Below the pieces are notes generated by a model that did no database searches, was not told where the DNA came from, and saw only the letters and a list, made by a program, of their open reading frames with translations. The position numbers and the translations under genes are program-made. From contig NZ_JADOUF010000001.1 of the NCBI RefSeq assembly GCF_015751905.1, forward strand, positions 4,836,001 through 4,900,000: 64,000 bases of DNA, read 5' to 3'. Shown here piece by piece: positions 41,797 through 50,916 of the stretch. Source of the stretch: Longispora fulva (GTDB lineage: Bacteria; Actinomycetota; Actinomycetes; Mycobacteriales; Micromonosporaceae). Position 1 is the stretch's first letter, and each line of letters starts with the position of its first letter.

Positions 41797-42123
41797 CTAC
41801 AGGCCCTGGGCCTTGCGCCGCGCGTTGTACTCGCGCATCCGGCCCGGGTAGCCGACCTTCGTCACCTCGTACAGCGGGATGGCCAGCTCCGTGGCGAGCC
41901 TGCCGGCCGCGTCGGGGCCGGTCACCCGGCGACGGGTCCACTCGCCGTCGTGGGCGATCAGCATGACCGTGGTCTCGGTGACAGTGGTCCTCGGCTCCAG
42001 GTACGCCTCGACGCCCTGCCGCGACCGGGCCCACTGCCGCAGGTGCTGCAGATCGGCGTTGACGGCGGCCTTGTCGGCCGTCCGGTCACCCTCGGGCTTG
42101 CGGTTCCGCCGAAACCAACCCAC
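41797..42123 (-). CDS. Conserved protein of unknown function
   Basis: 108 residues from a GTG with GGGAGGA upstream. It begins G-W-F-R-R-N-R-K-P (a basic cap), then a helix and a compact beta region (T-V-T-E-T-T-V-M-L-I-A-H-D-G-E-W-T-R-R-R-V), ending in the helical R-M-R-E-Y-N-A-R-R-K. It has no membrane segment or catalytic motif. The longer open frame upstream lacks a ribosome site. Function unknown. Confidence 0.75.
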   Translation of the reverse strand: MGWFRRNRKPEGDRTADKAAVNADLQHLRQWARSRQGVEAYLEPRTTVTETTVMLIAHDGEWTRRRVTGPDAAGRLATELAIPLYEVTKVGYPGRMREYNARRKAQGL

Positions 42124-42330
42124 CGCTGATTCCTCCCTCGTCCGTCCCGGAAGCCTACCGCCGATCGACCGCGCACCATATATCGTCCAGCGCTCCCCGA
42201 CCGCTGGCAACCGCGCGGGCTACTCCCGGGAAACGTGTGCTTGGGCACAGCAACCCACGGGTCGCTATGCGGGGACGCACCCTGAAGTGACAAGATGACC
42301 ACGGAACTGCTGAGTCTTCTAGGAGATCAC

Positions 42331-43707
42331 GTGAGCGACGGTTACGACGTAGTAATCCTCGGCGGCGGCAGCGGGGGCTACGCGTGTGCGTTGCGTTCCG
42401 CTCAGCTCGGCCTGACCGTGGCCCTGATCGAGAAGGACAAGGTCGGCGGCACGTGTCTGCACCGTGGCTGCATCCCGACCAAGGCCCTTCTGCACGCCGG
42501 TGAGGTCGCCGACTCCGCGCGGCACTCCGAGGACTTCGGCATCAAGGCCACGTTCGAGGGCGTCGACATGCCGGGCGTCAACAAGTACAAGGACGACGTC
42601 GTCGCCAAGCTGTACAAGGGCCTGCAGGGTCTGATCAAGTCCGCGAAGATCGACTACATCGAGGGCGCCGGCACGCTGGTCGCCCCGAACACCGTCGAGG
42701 TCGCCGGGCGCCGGATCACCGGCAAGAACGTGGTGCTGGCCACCGGGTCGTACTCGAAGACGATCCCGGGTCTCGACCTCGACGGCGAGAAGGTCCTGGC
42801 CTCCGAGCACGCGCTGAACCTGCAGAAGGTCCCCACCTCCGCGATCGTGCTGGGCGGCGGCGTCATCGGCGTCGAGTTCGCCTCCGCGTGGAAGTCGCTC
42901 GGCGCCGACGTCACCATCGTCGAGGCGCTGCCCCGGCTCGTGGCCGCCGAGGACCCGGACATCTCCAAGCAGGTCGAGCGGACGTTCCGCAAGCGCGGCA
43001 TCGGCTTCAAGGTCGGCAAGCCGTTCGAGAAGCTCGAGAAGACCGCCACCGGCGTGAAGGTGACGATCGCCGGCGGCGAGACCCTCGAGGCCGAGATCCT
43101 GCTCGTCGCCGTCGGCCGTGGCCCGTCCACCGCCAACATCGGCTACGAGGCGCAGGGCATCACGATGGACCGCGGCTTCGTCCTCACCGACGAGCGCCTG
43201 AAGACCAACGTCGCGGGCGTCTACGCGGTCGGCGACATCGTCCCCGGCCTCCAGCTCGCGCACCGCGGCTTCCAGCAGGGCATCTTCGTCGCCGAGGACA
43301 TCGCGGGCCTCAACCCGCCGGTGATCGACGAGTCGGGCATCCCCCGCGTCACGTACTCGGACCCCGAGGTCGCCTCCATGGGCCTCAACGAGGACAAGGC
43401 CAAGGAGCAGTACGGCTCGGACAAGATCGAGACGTACAACTACAACCTCGGCGGCAACGGCAAGAGCCAGATCCTCAAGACCCAGGGCTTCATCAAGCTG
43501 GTCCGGGTCACCGACGGCCCCGTCGTCGGCATCCACATGGTGGGCGCCCGGGTCGGCGAGCTGATCGGCGAGGCCCAGTTGATCTACAACTGGGAGGCGT
43601 ACCCGGCCGAGGTCGCCCAGCTGGTGCACGGCCACCCGACCCAGAACGAGGCGCTCGGCGAGGCCTTCCTGGCCCTGGCCGGCAAGCCCCTGCACGCGCA
43701 CGCCTAA
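42331..43707 (+). CDS. lpdA: Dihydrolipoyl dehydrogenase (E3)
   Basis: 458 residues from a GTG preceded by AGGAGATCAC, 12 codons inside the longest frame. FAD site G-G-G-S-G-G-Y, redox pair G-G-T-C-L-H-R-G-C-I-P-T-K, NAD site G-G-G-V-I-G-V-E-F, and the C-terminal catalytic H-P-T-Q-N-E. It re-oxidises dihydrolipoamide for the 2-oxoacid dehydrogenase and glycine cleavage complexes. The E2 gene follows by 30 bp. Confidence 0.96.
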   Translation: MSDGYDVVILGGGSGGYACALRSAQLGLTVALIEKDKVGGTCLHRGCIPTKALLHAGEVADSARHSEDFGIKATFEGVDMPGVNKYKDDVVAKLYKGLQGLIKSAKIDYIEGAGTLVAPNTVEVAGRRITGKNVVLATGSYSKTIPGLDLDGEKVLASEHALNLQKVPTSAIVLGGGVIGVEFASAWKSLGADVTIVEALPRLVAAEDPDISKQVERTFRKRGIGFKVGKPFEKLEKTATGVKVTIAGGETLEAEILLVAVGRGPSTANIGYEAQGITMDRGFVLTDERLKTNVAGVYAVGDIVPGLQLAHRGFQQGIFVAEDIAGLNPPVIDESGIPRVTYSDPEVASMGLNEDKAKEQYGSDKIETYNYNLGGNGKSQILKTQGFIKLVRVTDGPVVGIHMVGARVGELIGEAQLIYNWEAYPAEVAQLVHGHPTQNEALGEAFLALAGKPLHAHA

Positions 43708-43737
43708 GAGAAGAACCTTACGAGGGAGTCGAACGAG

Positions 43738-45531
43738 ATGCCGGTCTCGGTAACCATGCCCGCTCTCGGTGAGAGTGTCACCGAGGGCACCATCACCCGC
43801 TGGTTGAAGCAGGAGGGGGAGCGGGTAGAGGCCGACGAGCCGCTGCTCGAGGTGTCGACCGACAAGGTCGACACCGAGATTCCCTCCCCGGTCGCCGGGG
43901 TTGTCGCCCGTATCGTCGTCGCCGAGGACGAGACCGTCCCGGTCGGCGCCGAGCTCGCTGTGATCGCCGGGGACGGCGAGACGGTCGCCGCCGCTCCGGC
44001 GGTTGCCGCTCCCGCCCCGGCCCCCGTGGTCGAGGCCCCCGCGCCGGTCCAGGCCACCGCTCCGGTGGCCGCGCCGGCTCCGGCCGCGCCGGCCGCACCC
44101 GCCGCTGCGGCGCAGGGCACCGACGTCACCATGCCGCTGCTCGGCGAGTCCGTCACCGAGGGCACGGTCACCCGGTGGCTGAAGCTCGTCGGCGAGACCG
44201 TCGAGGCCGACGAGCCGCTGCTCGAGGTGTCCACCGACAAGGTCGACACCGAGATCCCGTCGCCGGTCGCCGGCACGGTGCTGGAGATCCGCGTCGAGGA
44301 GGACGAGACGGTGCCGGTCGGCTCCGTGCTCGCCGTCATCGGCGCGGCGGGTGCCGCTCCGGCCGCCCCCGCTCCGGCGGCTCCCGCGCCCGCCCCGGTC
44401 GCCCCGGTCGCCCCGGCCCCGCCGGTCGCCGCGCCGGCTCCGGTCGCGCCCGCCCCGGTGGCCCCGGCCCCCGTGGCCCCCGCTCCGGTCCAGCCGGCCC
44501 CGGTCGCCCCGGCGCCGGTCGCGGCCACCCCGGCTCCGGCCGCTCCGGCCCGGCCCGCGCCCGTCGCGCAGACCGGTGCCGACGAGAGCAACAACGGCTA
44601 CGTCACCCCGCTGGTCCGCAAGCTGGCCGGCGAGCACGGCATCGACCTGGCGTCCCTCACGGGCACCGGCGTCGGCGGCCGGATCCGCAAGCAGGACGTC
44701 CAGGACGCGATCGAGAAGGCCAAGGCCAACGTCCCGGCCGCTGTCGTCGCCGCTCCGGCTGCCGCCACGACGGCCACCGCCGCCAAGGTCGCCGCCACCC
44801 CCAGCCCGCTGCGGGGCAGCACGGTGAAGATGTCGCGCCTGCGCGCCCTCGTCGCCAAGCGGATGGTCGAGTCGCTGCAGGTCGCCGCGCAGCTCACCAC
44901 CGTGGTCGAGGTGGACGTCACCCGGATCGCCAAGCTGCGCCAGCAGGCCAAGGCCGAGTTCCAGGCCCGGCACGGCGTGAAGCTGTCGTTCCTGCCGTTC
45001 TTCTCCCTGGCCGCGGTCGAGGCGCTGCAGATCCACCCGGTGGTCAACGCCAAGATCGACGAGGTGGCCGGCACGATCACGTACCCGGAGGCCGAGCACC
45101 TCGGCATGGCCGTGGACACCGAGAAGGGCCTCATGGTCCCGGTGATCAAGAACGCCGGTGACCTGAACCTCGCCGGGTTCGCCCGCCGGATCGCCGACAT
45201 CGCCGAGCGCACCCGGTCCAACAAGGTCACCCCGGACGAGCTGTCGGGCGGCACCTTCACGCTGACCAACACCGGCAGCCGGGGCGCCCTGTTCGACACC
45301 CCGATCATCAACCAGCCGCAGTCGGCGATCCTCGGCACCGGGGCCGTCGTCAAGCGCGCCGTCGTCGTGACCGACCCGGACCTGGGCGAGATCATCGTGC
45401 CCCGGTCGATGGTGTACCTGGCCCTGTCCTACGACCACCGCCTGGTGGACGGCGCGGACGCGGCCCGGTTCCTGGTCACCATGAAGGAGCGGCTGGAGGC
45501 CGGCAACTTCGAGGCCGACCTCGGCCTGTAG
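43738..45531 (+). CDS. sucB: 2-oxoacid dehydrogenase E2 with two lipoyl domains
   Basis: 597 residues. Two lipoyl domains with T-D-K-V-D-T-E-I (lipoyl Lys43 and Lys168) are joined by Ala/Pro-rich linkers. A subunit-binding domain (~285-325; [11 protein letters not shown] ... G-R-I-R-K-Q-D-V) and an acyltransferase core ending in S-Y-D-H-R-L-V-D-G (His567, Asp571) follow. The layout matches actinobacterial DlaT/SucB, shared by the pyruvate and 2-oxoglutarate complexes. It needs LipB/LipA, encoded ~5-8 kb downstream. Confidence 0.94.
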   Translation: MPVSVTMPALGESVTEGTITRWLKQEGERVEADEPLLEVSTDKVDTEIPSPVAGVVARIVVAEDETVPVGAELAVIAGDGETVAAAPAVAAPAPAPVVEAPAPVQATAPVAAPAPAAPAAPAAAAQGTDVTMPLLGESVTEGTVTRWLKLVGETVEADEPLLEVSTDKVDTEIPSPVAGTVLEIRVEEDETVPVGSVLAVIGAAGAAPAAPAPAAPAPAPVAPVAPAPPVAAPAPVAPAPVAPAPVAPAPVQPAPVAPAPVAATPAPAAPARPAPVAQTGADESNNGYVTPLVRKLAGEHGIDLASLTGTGVGGRIRKQDVQDAIEKAKANVPAAVVAAPAAATTATAAKVAATPSPLRGSTVKMSRLRALVAKRMVESLQVAAQLTTVVEVDVTRIAKLRQQAKAEFQARHGVKLSFLPFFSLAAVEALQIHPVVNAKIDEVAGTITYPEAEHLGMAVDTEKGLMVPVIKNAGDLNLAGFARRIADIAERTRSNKVTPDELSGGTFTLTNTGSRGALFDTPIINQPQSAILGTGAVVKRAVVVTDPDLGEIIVPRSMVYLALSYDHRLVDGADAARFLVTMKERLEAGNFEADLGL

Positions 45532-45546
45532 CACCTGAGTCACTAG

Positions 45547-45574
45547 AGCGGCGGGCCCCATGGGGCCCGCCGCT
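45547..45574 (+). terminator. Terminator after the E2 gene
   Basis: Perfect 13 bp stem (45547-45559 and 45562-45574) with a 2 nt apex, so the top pairs must open. It starts 15 bp after the stop. Confidence 0.8.
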
Positions 45575-45710
45575 TGCTCGTGCTCTGGCAATTGATCTAA
45601 CGCCTTGGCCCGGTGAGGGCGGGGAGGCGAAGGCGGAAGGGTTCTCGCATACCGGGGTTGTATGCGAGGTTCCTGACAACGCACGCATCGTCGTCCTCAC
45701 CGGGCCCCAC

Positions 45711-45725
45711 TATGCTGCTCTGATG
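45711..45725 (+). promoter_or_regulatory. Leaderless promoter of the 111-residue gene
   Basis: TATGCT at 45711-45716, 6 nt before the ATG at 45723. Confidence 0.55.
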
Positions 45726-46058
45726 GATCTTGATGGACGGGTGTTCCGGGCCGTGGCGGACGTGGTCGGCGGCGACGTCGGCACGGACACGCTCTTCGCG
45801 TACCACCAGGACGGCGACCTGGTCTGGGCCAGCTACTCCGGCGGCTCGATCCGCCTCGGTCACCTGGTCGGCATCCGGTCCGGCGACACCCTCGACTTCC
45901 GCTACAGCCAGCTGACCACGGACGGCCGGACGGACGCCGGGCACTGCGTGGCCACGGTGGAGGCCCTCCCCGACGGCCGGCTGCGGCTGCACGAACGTTG
46001 GGAGTGGGAGTCGCGCGACGGCGCGGGCACGAGTGTCGTGGAAGAGGTCCGACCCTAG
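45723..46058 (+). CDS. Small beta-rich protein of unknown function
   Basis: 111 residues. Alternating hydrophobic strands (L-F-A-Y-H-Q-D-G-D-L-V-W-A-S-Y-S-G-G-S-I-R), G-H-L-V-G and a C-terminal R-W-E-W-E-S-R-D-G-x-G. This family is often labelled N-acetylglutamate synthase in databases, but the fold has no acetyltransferase motif, so I leave the function open. The next gene starts 10 bp later. Confidence 0.7.
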   Translation: MDLDGRVFRAVADVVGGDVGTDTLFAYHQDGDLVWASYSGGSIRLGHLVGIRSGDTLDFRYSQLTTDGRTDAGHCVATVEALPDGRLRLHERWEWESRDGAGTSVVEEVRP

Positions 46059-46071
46059 ACTGGAGCCCATG
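46056..46071 (+). promoter_or_regulatory. Promoter of the TIGR01777 gene
   Basis: TAGACT at 46056-46061 overlaps the stop region of the previous gene and lies 7 nt before the ATG. The spacer GGAGCCC could also act as a ribosome site. Confidence 0.45.
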
Positions 46072-46953
46072 CGGGTACTCATGTCCGGAGCGTCGGGTTT
46101 CCTCGGCACGGCCCTGTCCCACCACCTCGCGGCGCACGGCCACGAGGTGACCCGGCTGGTCCGCCGGCCGGTGCAGGCCCCCGACGAGTCGCGCTGGGAC
46201 CCGTACGCGGACGTGGTCGACCTCGGCGCGCCGGACGCGGTGGTGAACCTGTCCGGGGCCGGGGTGGGCGACCGGCGGTGGACCCGCGCGTACAAGCACA
46301 CGATCCGCGACAGCCGGGTCGAGCCGACGGCCGTGCTGTCCCGGGCGATCGCGGCTGCCCCGGTCAAGCCGAGGGTGATGCTCAGCGCCTCCGGGATCGG
46401 CTTCTACGGCGACACCGGCGATGTCGTGGTCACCGAGGACTCCCCGCTCGGTGAGGGCTTCCTGCAGGAGGTGTGCCGGGCGTGGGAGTCGGCGACCCGG
46501 CCGGCCGAGGACGCCGGGGTGCGGGTCGCGCATCTGCGTACCGGGCTGGTCCTGTCGGGTGCCGGTGGGCTGCTGCCCCGGATGCTGCCGCTGTTCCGGG
46601 CCGGGGTGGGGGGCCGGTTGGGGTCCGGGCGGCAGTACATGCCGTGGATCACGCTCGCCGACTGGCTCGGCGCGGCCACGTTCCTGCTGGACGCTGCGGT
46701 GCACGGGCCGGTGAACATGGTCGGGCCGGATCCGGTGACCAACGCGGAGTTCACGAAGGAGTTGGCGTCGGCCCTGCGCCGGCCGGCCGTGCTTCCGGCG
46801 CCGTCGGTGGGGTTGCGCGTGGTGCTGGGCGAGTTCAGCTCGGAGGTCCTGGCGGGGCAGCGGGCGATGCCGGCGGCGTTGACGGACGCGGGTTACCGGT
46901 TCGAGCACACCACGCTGCCGGCGGCCCTGCACTGGGCCCTGGGCGACTCCTGA
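46069..46953 (+). CDS. TIGR01777-family SDR epimerase/oxidoreductase
   Basis: 294 residues. Rossmann loop G-A-S-G-F-L-G at ~7-13, V-N-L-S-G-A-G-V near 60, S-A-S-G-I-G-F-Y-G with the catalytic Tyr and the C-terminal L-x-A-G-Q-R-A-x-P-A-x-L segment. The homologue in M. tuberculosis is Rv2216, also between the E2 gene and lipB. The substrate is unknown. The 3' end is 1 bp from a convergent gene. Confidence 0.9.
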   Translation: MRVLMSGASGFLGTALSHHLAAHGHEVTRLVRRPVQAPDESRWDPYADVVDLGAPDAVVNLSGAGVGDRRWTRAYKHTIRDSRVEPTAVLSRAIAAAPVKPRVMLSASGIGFYGDTGDVVVTEDSPLGEGFLQEVCRAWESATRPAEDAGVRVAHLRTGLVLSGAGGLLPRMLPLFRAGVGGRLGSGRQYMPWITLADWLGAATFLLDAAVHGPVNMVGPDPVTNAEFTKELASALRRPAVLPAPSVGLRVVLGEFSSEVLAGQRAMPAALTDAGYRFEHTTLPAALHWALGDS

Positions 46954-46954
46954 C

Positions 46955-47506
46955 CTACTGGAGCTTCACCTTGACCCCGCCGGAGAACAGCGAGTCGTGC
47001 AGCTCCAGGCTGAGCAGTTGGCCGTCCTTGGGAATGTCGAAGACGATGAGCCCGGTGACCTCATTGCCAGGATTGATTTCCGTGTACCACACCTGGGCGC
47101 TGTCTGGGTTGGCGTAGAGACTGGCGGTGGAGTCAGGGGAATAGCGCGCGTTGTTCGCCCCGAATCCCTTCTGGTTGCTGTCGGACATCGTCTGGGGTTT
47201 GTTTCCGATGTTCTTGACGGACAGGGTCACGAGGCAGAACTGTCCCTGAGCACTCTTGTTGAGATAGTCGCCGCCGACCTGGTCCACTCCGCACTCGACC
47301 TTCTTGACCACGAACTCGAACTTGCCGTCTCTGACCGGGGTGCCGATGCTGGGTGGCGGTGGTGCCGGCGCCTTGGTCGCGGCCGGCGCGGCCACAGCGC
47401 TGCCCTCATGCGGTGTTTCCGCGGTGGCGACCGTCGCGACAAAGCCCGTGCCGAGGGCCGCGATACAACAGAGCACAGCCAGGTGCCCCATTCTGGGTGC
47501 GGTCAT
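46955..47506 (-). CDS. Secreted DUF4352-type protein
   Basis: 183 residues. A signal peptide (~8-29, ending A-T-A-E) is followed by an Ala/Pro linker and a beta-sandwich domain of the DUF4352 kind (F-E-F-V-V-K-K-V-E-C-G-V-D, F-C-L-V-T-L-S-V-K-N-I-G-N-K-P-Q-T, N-P-G-N-E-V-T-G-L-I-V-F-D). One Cys pair (~72 and ~91) probably forms a disulfide. The role is unknown; such domains are common on actinobacterial surfaces. Confidence 0.82.
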   Translation of the reverse strand: MTAPRMGHLAVLCCIAALGTGFVATVATAETPHEGSAVAAPAATKAPAPPPPSIGTPVRDGKFEFVVKKVECGVDQVGGDYLNKSAQGQFCLVTLSVKNIGNKPQTMSDSNQKGFGANNARYSPDSTASLYANPDSAQVWYTEINPGNEVTGLIVFDIPKDGQLLSLELHDSLFSGGVKVKLQ

Positions 47507-47566
47507 CGTCGTCTCGATTCATGCGAACGAGAAATGACCTGACATGGCGATTCTACAACTCGACCA

Positions 47567-48655
47567 TTACCCAGGTATCGCATCGAGTGAAAGGGCGGAC
47601 CCGAGGGAAGCGATGATCGCCAATACCGCCGCTGGATCCCCGGCGCCTTCCACGAGGAGTAATTGCCTTCGCACTCCGGTCGCCGCGGCGCTCGCCCGCA
47701 GTCGGGCCACGCACTCCTCGACCGTCCCCACCGGACTGATCGCCAACAGGTGTTCCAGATACGCCGCCGGATCACGGCCGGCTCCCGGCACCAGCCGGAC
47801 GTAGTCGGCCGTGGTCGCCAGCCAGCCGGGCATGGACCTCCGCAGCGCGTCCGGGTCCCCGACGAGGTGCGCCGACGCGTGCGGGGCGTCCGCCGGCCCC
47901 CCGGCCGCCCGATAGCGCTCCAACAACGCGATCTTGGAAACATCGTCATCGTGTACGCCGAGCAGCAGCGGCAACCCGCGCGCCGCCGCGAGTTCCACGG
48001 TCCCGGGCGAGGTGGCCGCGACCCACACGGTCGAGCTGCCGGCACCGGTCGCACCGACGACCCCGGCCGCGCCCACCGGCCCCGCCCCGCGCGTTGACAG
48101 TCCCAGGTCGACGGGCCGGAAGTCGAAGAACTCCCCCGCCGCCGACACCGACCCGTCCAGCGCGGACAGCAGCACGTCCATCGCCTCGGGGAACCCGTGC
48201 TCGTAGCGGGGCAGGCCGGTGCCGAACACCTCCAGGTCCACCCACGGCCCACCCCGGGCCACCCCGAGCCGGAACCGCCCGCCGGACACGGCGTCGAGCA
48301 GTAGCGCGTCCTCGGCGAGCGCGACCGGGTGCCGGTTGGACAGGATCGCCGCGGCGGTGCCGACCGTGAGGGTGGAGGTGCGGCCGAGCAGGTAGCCGGC
48401 GAGGGTCGGGGCGGAGGCGCAGCGGCCGTACCGGATGAAGTGGTGTTCGGCCAGCCACACGCCGCCGAAACCGGCCCGCTCGGCGGCGAGGGCATAGTCG
48501 ACGCAGTGGTCGAGGGCCTCTCGGGCGCTCTGCCCGGGAAACTGCCCGGCCAGCAGGAACACGTCCACGGCGGCAGCGACTCCGGCAGGGACGCCGGGTG
48601 ACGAGGTGTCCACCCCGGGGACGTGCCCCGGGGTGGACGGTCGATCAGCAGTCAC
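47567..48655 (-). CDS. LLM-class flavin-dependent oxidoreductase
   Basis: 362 residues, TIM-barrel fold of the luciferase-like monooxygenases: G-F-G-G-V-W-L-A-E-H-H-F near residue 45-60, G-T-A-A-A-I-L-S-N-R-H-P and G-R-F-R-L-G-V-A-R-G-G. It uses FMN or F420; the cofactor cannot be told. The GTG at 48655 overlaps the end of the SCO5389 gene by 11 bp, so it is the third gene of a likely operon with the CooC-like ATPase. Confidence 0.85.
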   Translation of the reverse strand: MTADRPSTPGHVPGVDTSSPGVPAGVAAAVDVFLLAGQFPGQSAREALDHCVDYALAAERAGFGGVWLAEHHFIRYGRCASAPTLAGYLLGRTSTLTVGTAAAILSNRHPVALAEDALLLDAVSGGRFRLGVARGGPWVDLEVFGTGLPRYEHGFPEAMDVLLSALDGSVSAAGEFFDFRPVDLGLSTRGAGPVGAAGVVGATGAGSSTVWVAATSPGTVELAAARGLPLLLGVHDDDVSKIALLERYRAAGGPADAPHASAHLVGDPDALRRSMPGWLATTADYVRLVPGAGRDPAAYLEHLLAISPVGTVEECVARLRASAAATGVRRQLLLVEGAGDPAAVLAIIASLGSALSLDAIPG

Positions 48656-49037
48656 GGAGCTCCGGCGACTGGTTGAGCAGCTGGCCGCGCGGCGAGATGA
48701 AAGCCTGGTACCGCGCACCGTCCACGGCGGACGGCCGGAACGCCGCCACCCGGTGGCAGTTCTGGAAGGCGAGCTTCACGCCGAAGTGCCGCTCGAGGCC
48801 ACCCCGGATCGCGTCGGAGGCCAGGGCGCGCAGCAGCTGGCCGCGCTCCGCCTCGCTCGGCGGCGGGATCTCGTGGTCGGCCATCTCGGCCTCGCTGAGC
48901 CCGAGGTCGGCGACGACGCCGCTGACGATCTCCCAGGCGTACGGGAGGGACAGCCGGACGCAGTCGACGAACTCCGCGTCGGTGACCGTGCCGGACTCGG
49001 CGCGCTCGAGCAGGGCGGTGGGGACATCAAGGGACAT
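48645..49037 (-). CDS. SCO5389 family protein
   Basis: 130 residues with the family hallmarks: M-S-L-D-V-P at the start, F-V-D-C-V-R-L-S-L-P-Y-A-W, G-Q-L-L-R-A-L-A-S-D-A-I-R-G, H-F-G-V-K-L-A-F-Q-N-C-H-R and the C-terminal R-G-Q-L-L-N-Q-S-P-E-L-R-D-C. Function unknown. In Streptomyces it sits next to a similar P-loop ATPase gene; here the ATPase is 12 bp upstream, so the pair is conserved. Confidence 0.9.
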   Translation of the reverse strand: MSLDVPTALLERAESGTVTDAEFVDCVRLSLPYAWEIVSGVVADLGLSEAEMADHEIPPPSEAERGQLLRALASDAIRGGLERHFGVKLAFQNCHRVAAFRPSAVDGARYQAFISPRGQLLNQSPELRDC

Positions 49038-49049
49038 GTGCTTCTCCTG

Positions 49050-50006
49050 TCAGTTGGAAACGGGCAGACCCAGGACGAAGTCCGGGTCGATCTGGTGCGC
49101 GAGGTCCTCGCCGGTCTTGGCGTTGGCCCAGGCCGACGCGTTGCGCAGGTGGAACTCCGCGGCCTGGGCGCTGTAGGTGGCCCAGTCCTTCCGGGTCATG
49201 TCGACGGCTCCCTTGAGCCGGGCGAGGACGGCCCGGTTGACCTCCTCCAGCGCCTCGATGGGCTGGGGGTGGCCGCGCTCGGCGGACTTGACGTAGCTGG
49301 ACCGGCCGAGCCAGCCGATCAGGTCCCCGCCGACGTTCTCGCGGAGGAACTCGACGTCGGAGGCGTCCTCGACCTTGTTGCCGACGACGTCGACCCGCAC
49401 GCCGTACTCGCTGGCGTAGCCGGCGTACTGCCGGTACACGCCCACGCTGCGCAGGGTCGGCTCGCAGACCAGGAAGGTCCGGTCGAACCGGGTGAACAGC
49501 CCCGAGGCGAAGGAGTCGGCCCCGGCGGTCATGTCCACGACGACGTACTCGCCGGGGCCGTCGACGAGGTGGTTGAGCACCAGTTCGACGGCGCCGACCT
49601 TGGAGTGGTAGCAGGCCACGCCCAGGTCTTCGGTGGCGAATGGCCCGGTGACCATGAGCCGCACGCCCCCGACAGCGCGGGCGAGTGAGTCATAGACCGG
49701 GTTGTCCTCGGAGATCCGCAGCAGTCGGGAGCCACGCCCGGGCGGGGTGGTCTTGACCATCGCGGCGGCGGAGCTGATCCGCGGGTTGTCCCCCCGCAGG
49801 TACTCCTTGATGTCGGGCAGCGCGTCGCCCATCGCCGGGAGCATCACGGCCTCCTCCTCCGTGGCCCCGAGGGCCGCGGCGAGGTGCTGGTTGATGTCGG
49901 CGTCGATGGCGAGCGTCGGGGCTCCGGCGTGGGCGAGGTAGCGGGAAAAGAGCGCGGCCAGGGTGGTCTTGCCGCTGCCGCCCTTCCCCACGAAGGCGAT
50001 CTTCAT
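49050..50006 (-). CDS. CooC/MinD-like P-loop ATPase
   Basis: 318 residues with a deviant Walker A G-K-G-G-S-G-K-T-T at ~7-15, switch I I-D-A-D-I-N-Q-H and D-M-T-A-G-A-D (switch II), as in CooC-type ATPases that load metal ions into enzymes. It has no membrane segment. With SCO5389 it forms a conserved actinobacterial pair. An 11-of-15 match to a Zur box lies directly upstream, so a link to zinc or another metal is my inference. Confidence 0.88.
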   Translation of the reverse strand: MKIAFVGKGGSGKTTLAALFSRYLAHAGAPTLAIDADINQHLAAALGATEEEAVMLPAMGDALPDIKEYLRGDNPRISSAAAMVKTTPPGRGSRLLRISEDNPVYDSLARAVGGVRLMVTGPFATEDLGVACYHSKVGAVELVLNHLVDGPGEYVVVDMTAGADSFASGLFTRFDRTFLVCEPTLRSVGVYRQYAGYASEYGVRVDVVGNKVEDASDVEFLRENVGGDLIGWLGRSSYVKSAERGHPQPIEALEEVNRAVLARLKGAVDMTRKDWATYSAQAAEFHLRNASAWANAKTGEDLAHQIDPDFVLGLPVSN

Positions 50007-50021
50007 TGTGTACTCCGGTAG

Positions 50022-50036
50022 TGATACCCATTTTCA
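50022..50036 (-). promoter_or_regulatory. Possible Zur-type operator
   Basis: TGATACCCATTTTCA (read on the plus strand) matches 11 of 15 positions of the actinobacterial Zur consensus TGAAAATGATTTTCA. It lies 16-30 bp before the CooC-like ATPase start in one of the few AT-rich patches of the window. The right half is exact, the left half poor. Confidence 0.4.
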
Positions 50037-50245
50037 ATAAGGAACGTACCAGCCGGACAAAAGTTACGGACGCCCCTCTCCGGATCACGTCGACGGCACC
50101 TGTGTGCCACCACCCGCCGACGCTTCCCCTGAATCCCCGGTCCGGTTCAGGTAGTTAGGCCAGTAAATGTACAAGCCAGACGGCGGGGACGGAACGGTTG
50201 AGACGTGCCGAGTTAGACAGGAAGTGGACGCGCGGTGGCGCGCGA

Positions 50246-50260
50246 TAGGCTTCCCTGGTG
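50246..50260 (+). promoter_or_regulatory. Leaderless promoter of lipB
   Basis: TAGGCT at 50246-50251, 6 nt before the GTG at 50258. The same hexamer precedes lipA. Confidence 0.55.
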
Positions 50261-50905
50261 ACACAGACAGCGCCGATAGAGGTCGTCCGCGCCGGGGTCG
50301 TCGACTACATGGCCGCGTGGGACGAACAGCGCCGGATCCATGAGGCCGTCGCCTCGGGGGCGGCCACCGACACGATCCTGCTGCTGGAGCACCCGAGCGT
50401 GTACACGGCGGGCAAGCGCACCGAGCCGTGGGACCGCCCGGTGGACGGCACCCCAGTGATCGACGTCGACCGGGGCGGCAAGATCACGTGGCACGGGCCG
50501 GGCCAGCTCGTGGGGTACCCGATCATGAAGCTCGACTCCAAGCTCGACGTGATCGCCTACGTGCACCGGGTCGAGGCGATGTTGGTCACGGTGTTCGCCG
50601 AGTTCGGCGTCGCCACCGCGACCATCTCCGAGCGCAAGGAACGCCGGGGCGCGGTCTGGGTGCTCGAGGACGAGCGCGGCCCGGACCGCAAGCTGGCCGC
50701 GATCGGGATCCGGGTCGCCTCGGGCGTCACCCAGCACGGGTTCTCCATCAACTGCGACCCGGACATGACGGCGTTCGACAAGATCGTGCCGTGCGGGATC
50801 CGAGACGCCGGCGTCACCTCGCTGACCCAGGAACTCGGCCGCGATGTGCCAGTCTCCGAGGTTCTCCCCGTGGTGGAACGCCATCTTGGCATGCTGCTGC
50901 CCTAG
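50258..50905 (+). CDS. lipB: Octanoyltransferase LipB
   Basis: 215 residues. It moves octanoyl from acyl carrier protein to the lipoyl domains. The catalytic Lys145 (R-K-L-A-A-I-G-I-R) and Cys179 ([10 protein letters not shown]) are present, with [10 protein letters not shown] (~79-88). The insertion [13 protein letters not shown] before the Lys is common in actinobacterial LipB. A membrane-protein gene follows at 12 bp; lipA is 3 kb on. Confidence 0.96.
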   Translation: MTQTAPIEVVRAGVVDYMAAWDEQRRIHEAVASGAATDTILLLEHPSVYTAGKRTEPWDRPVDGTPVIDVDRGGKITWHGPGQLVGYPIMKLDSKLDVIAYVHRVEAMLVTVFAEFGVATATISERKERRGAVWVLEDERGPDRKLAAIGIRVASGVTQHGFSINCDPDMTAFDKIVPCGIRDAGVTSLTQELGRDVPVSEVLPVVERHLGMLLP

Positions 50906-50916
50906 ATTCTGAGGAC

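Noticed and set aside
44000-44580. Tandem DNA repeats in the E2 gene
   Set aside because: They encode the Ala/Pro linkers between lipoyl domains, normal for this enzyme.
42319-45684. Open frame of over 1100 codons antisense to lpdA and the E2 gene
   Set aside because: Low-complexity His/Arg/Asp/Gly/Val composition is typical of antisense frames in GC-rich genes; both strands cannot be conserved, and the plus-strand genes are unmistakable. Other long antisense frames (for example 38699-41638, 3996-5624, 9652-11937) were rejected for the same reason.
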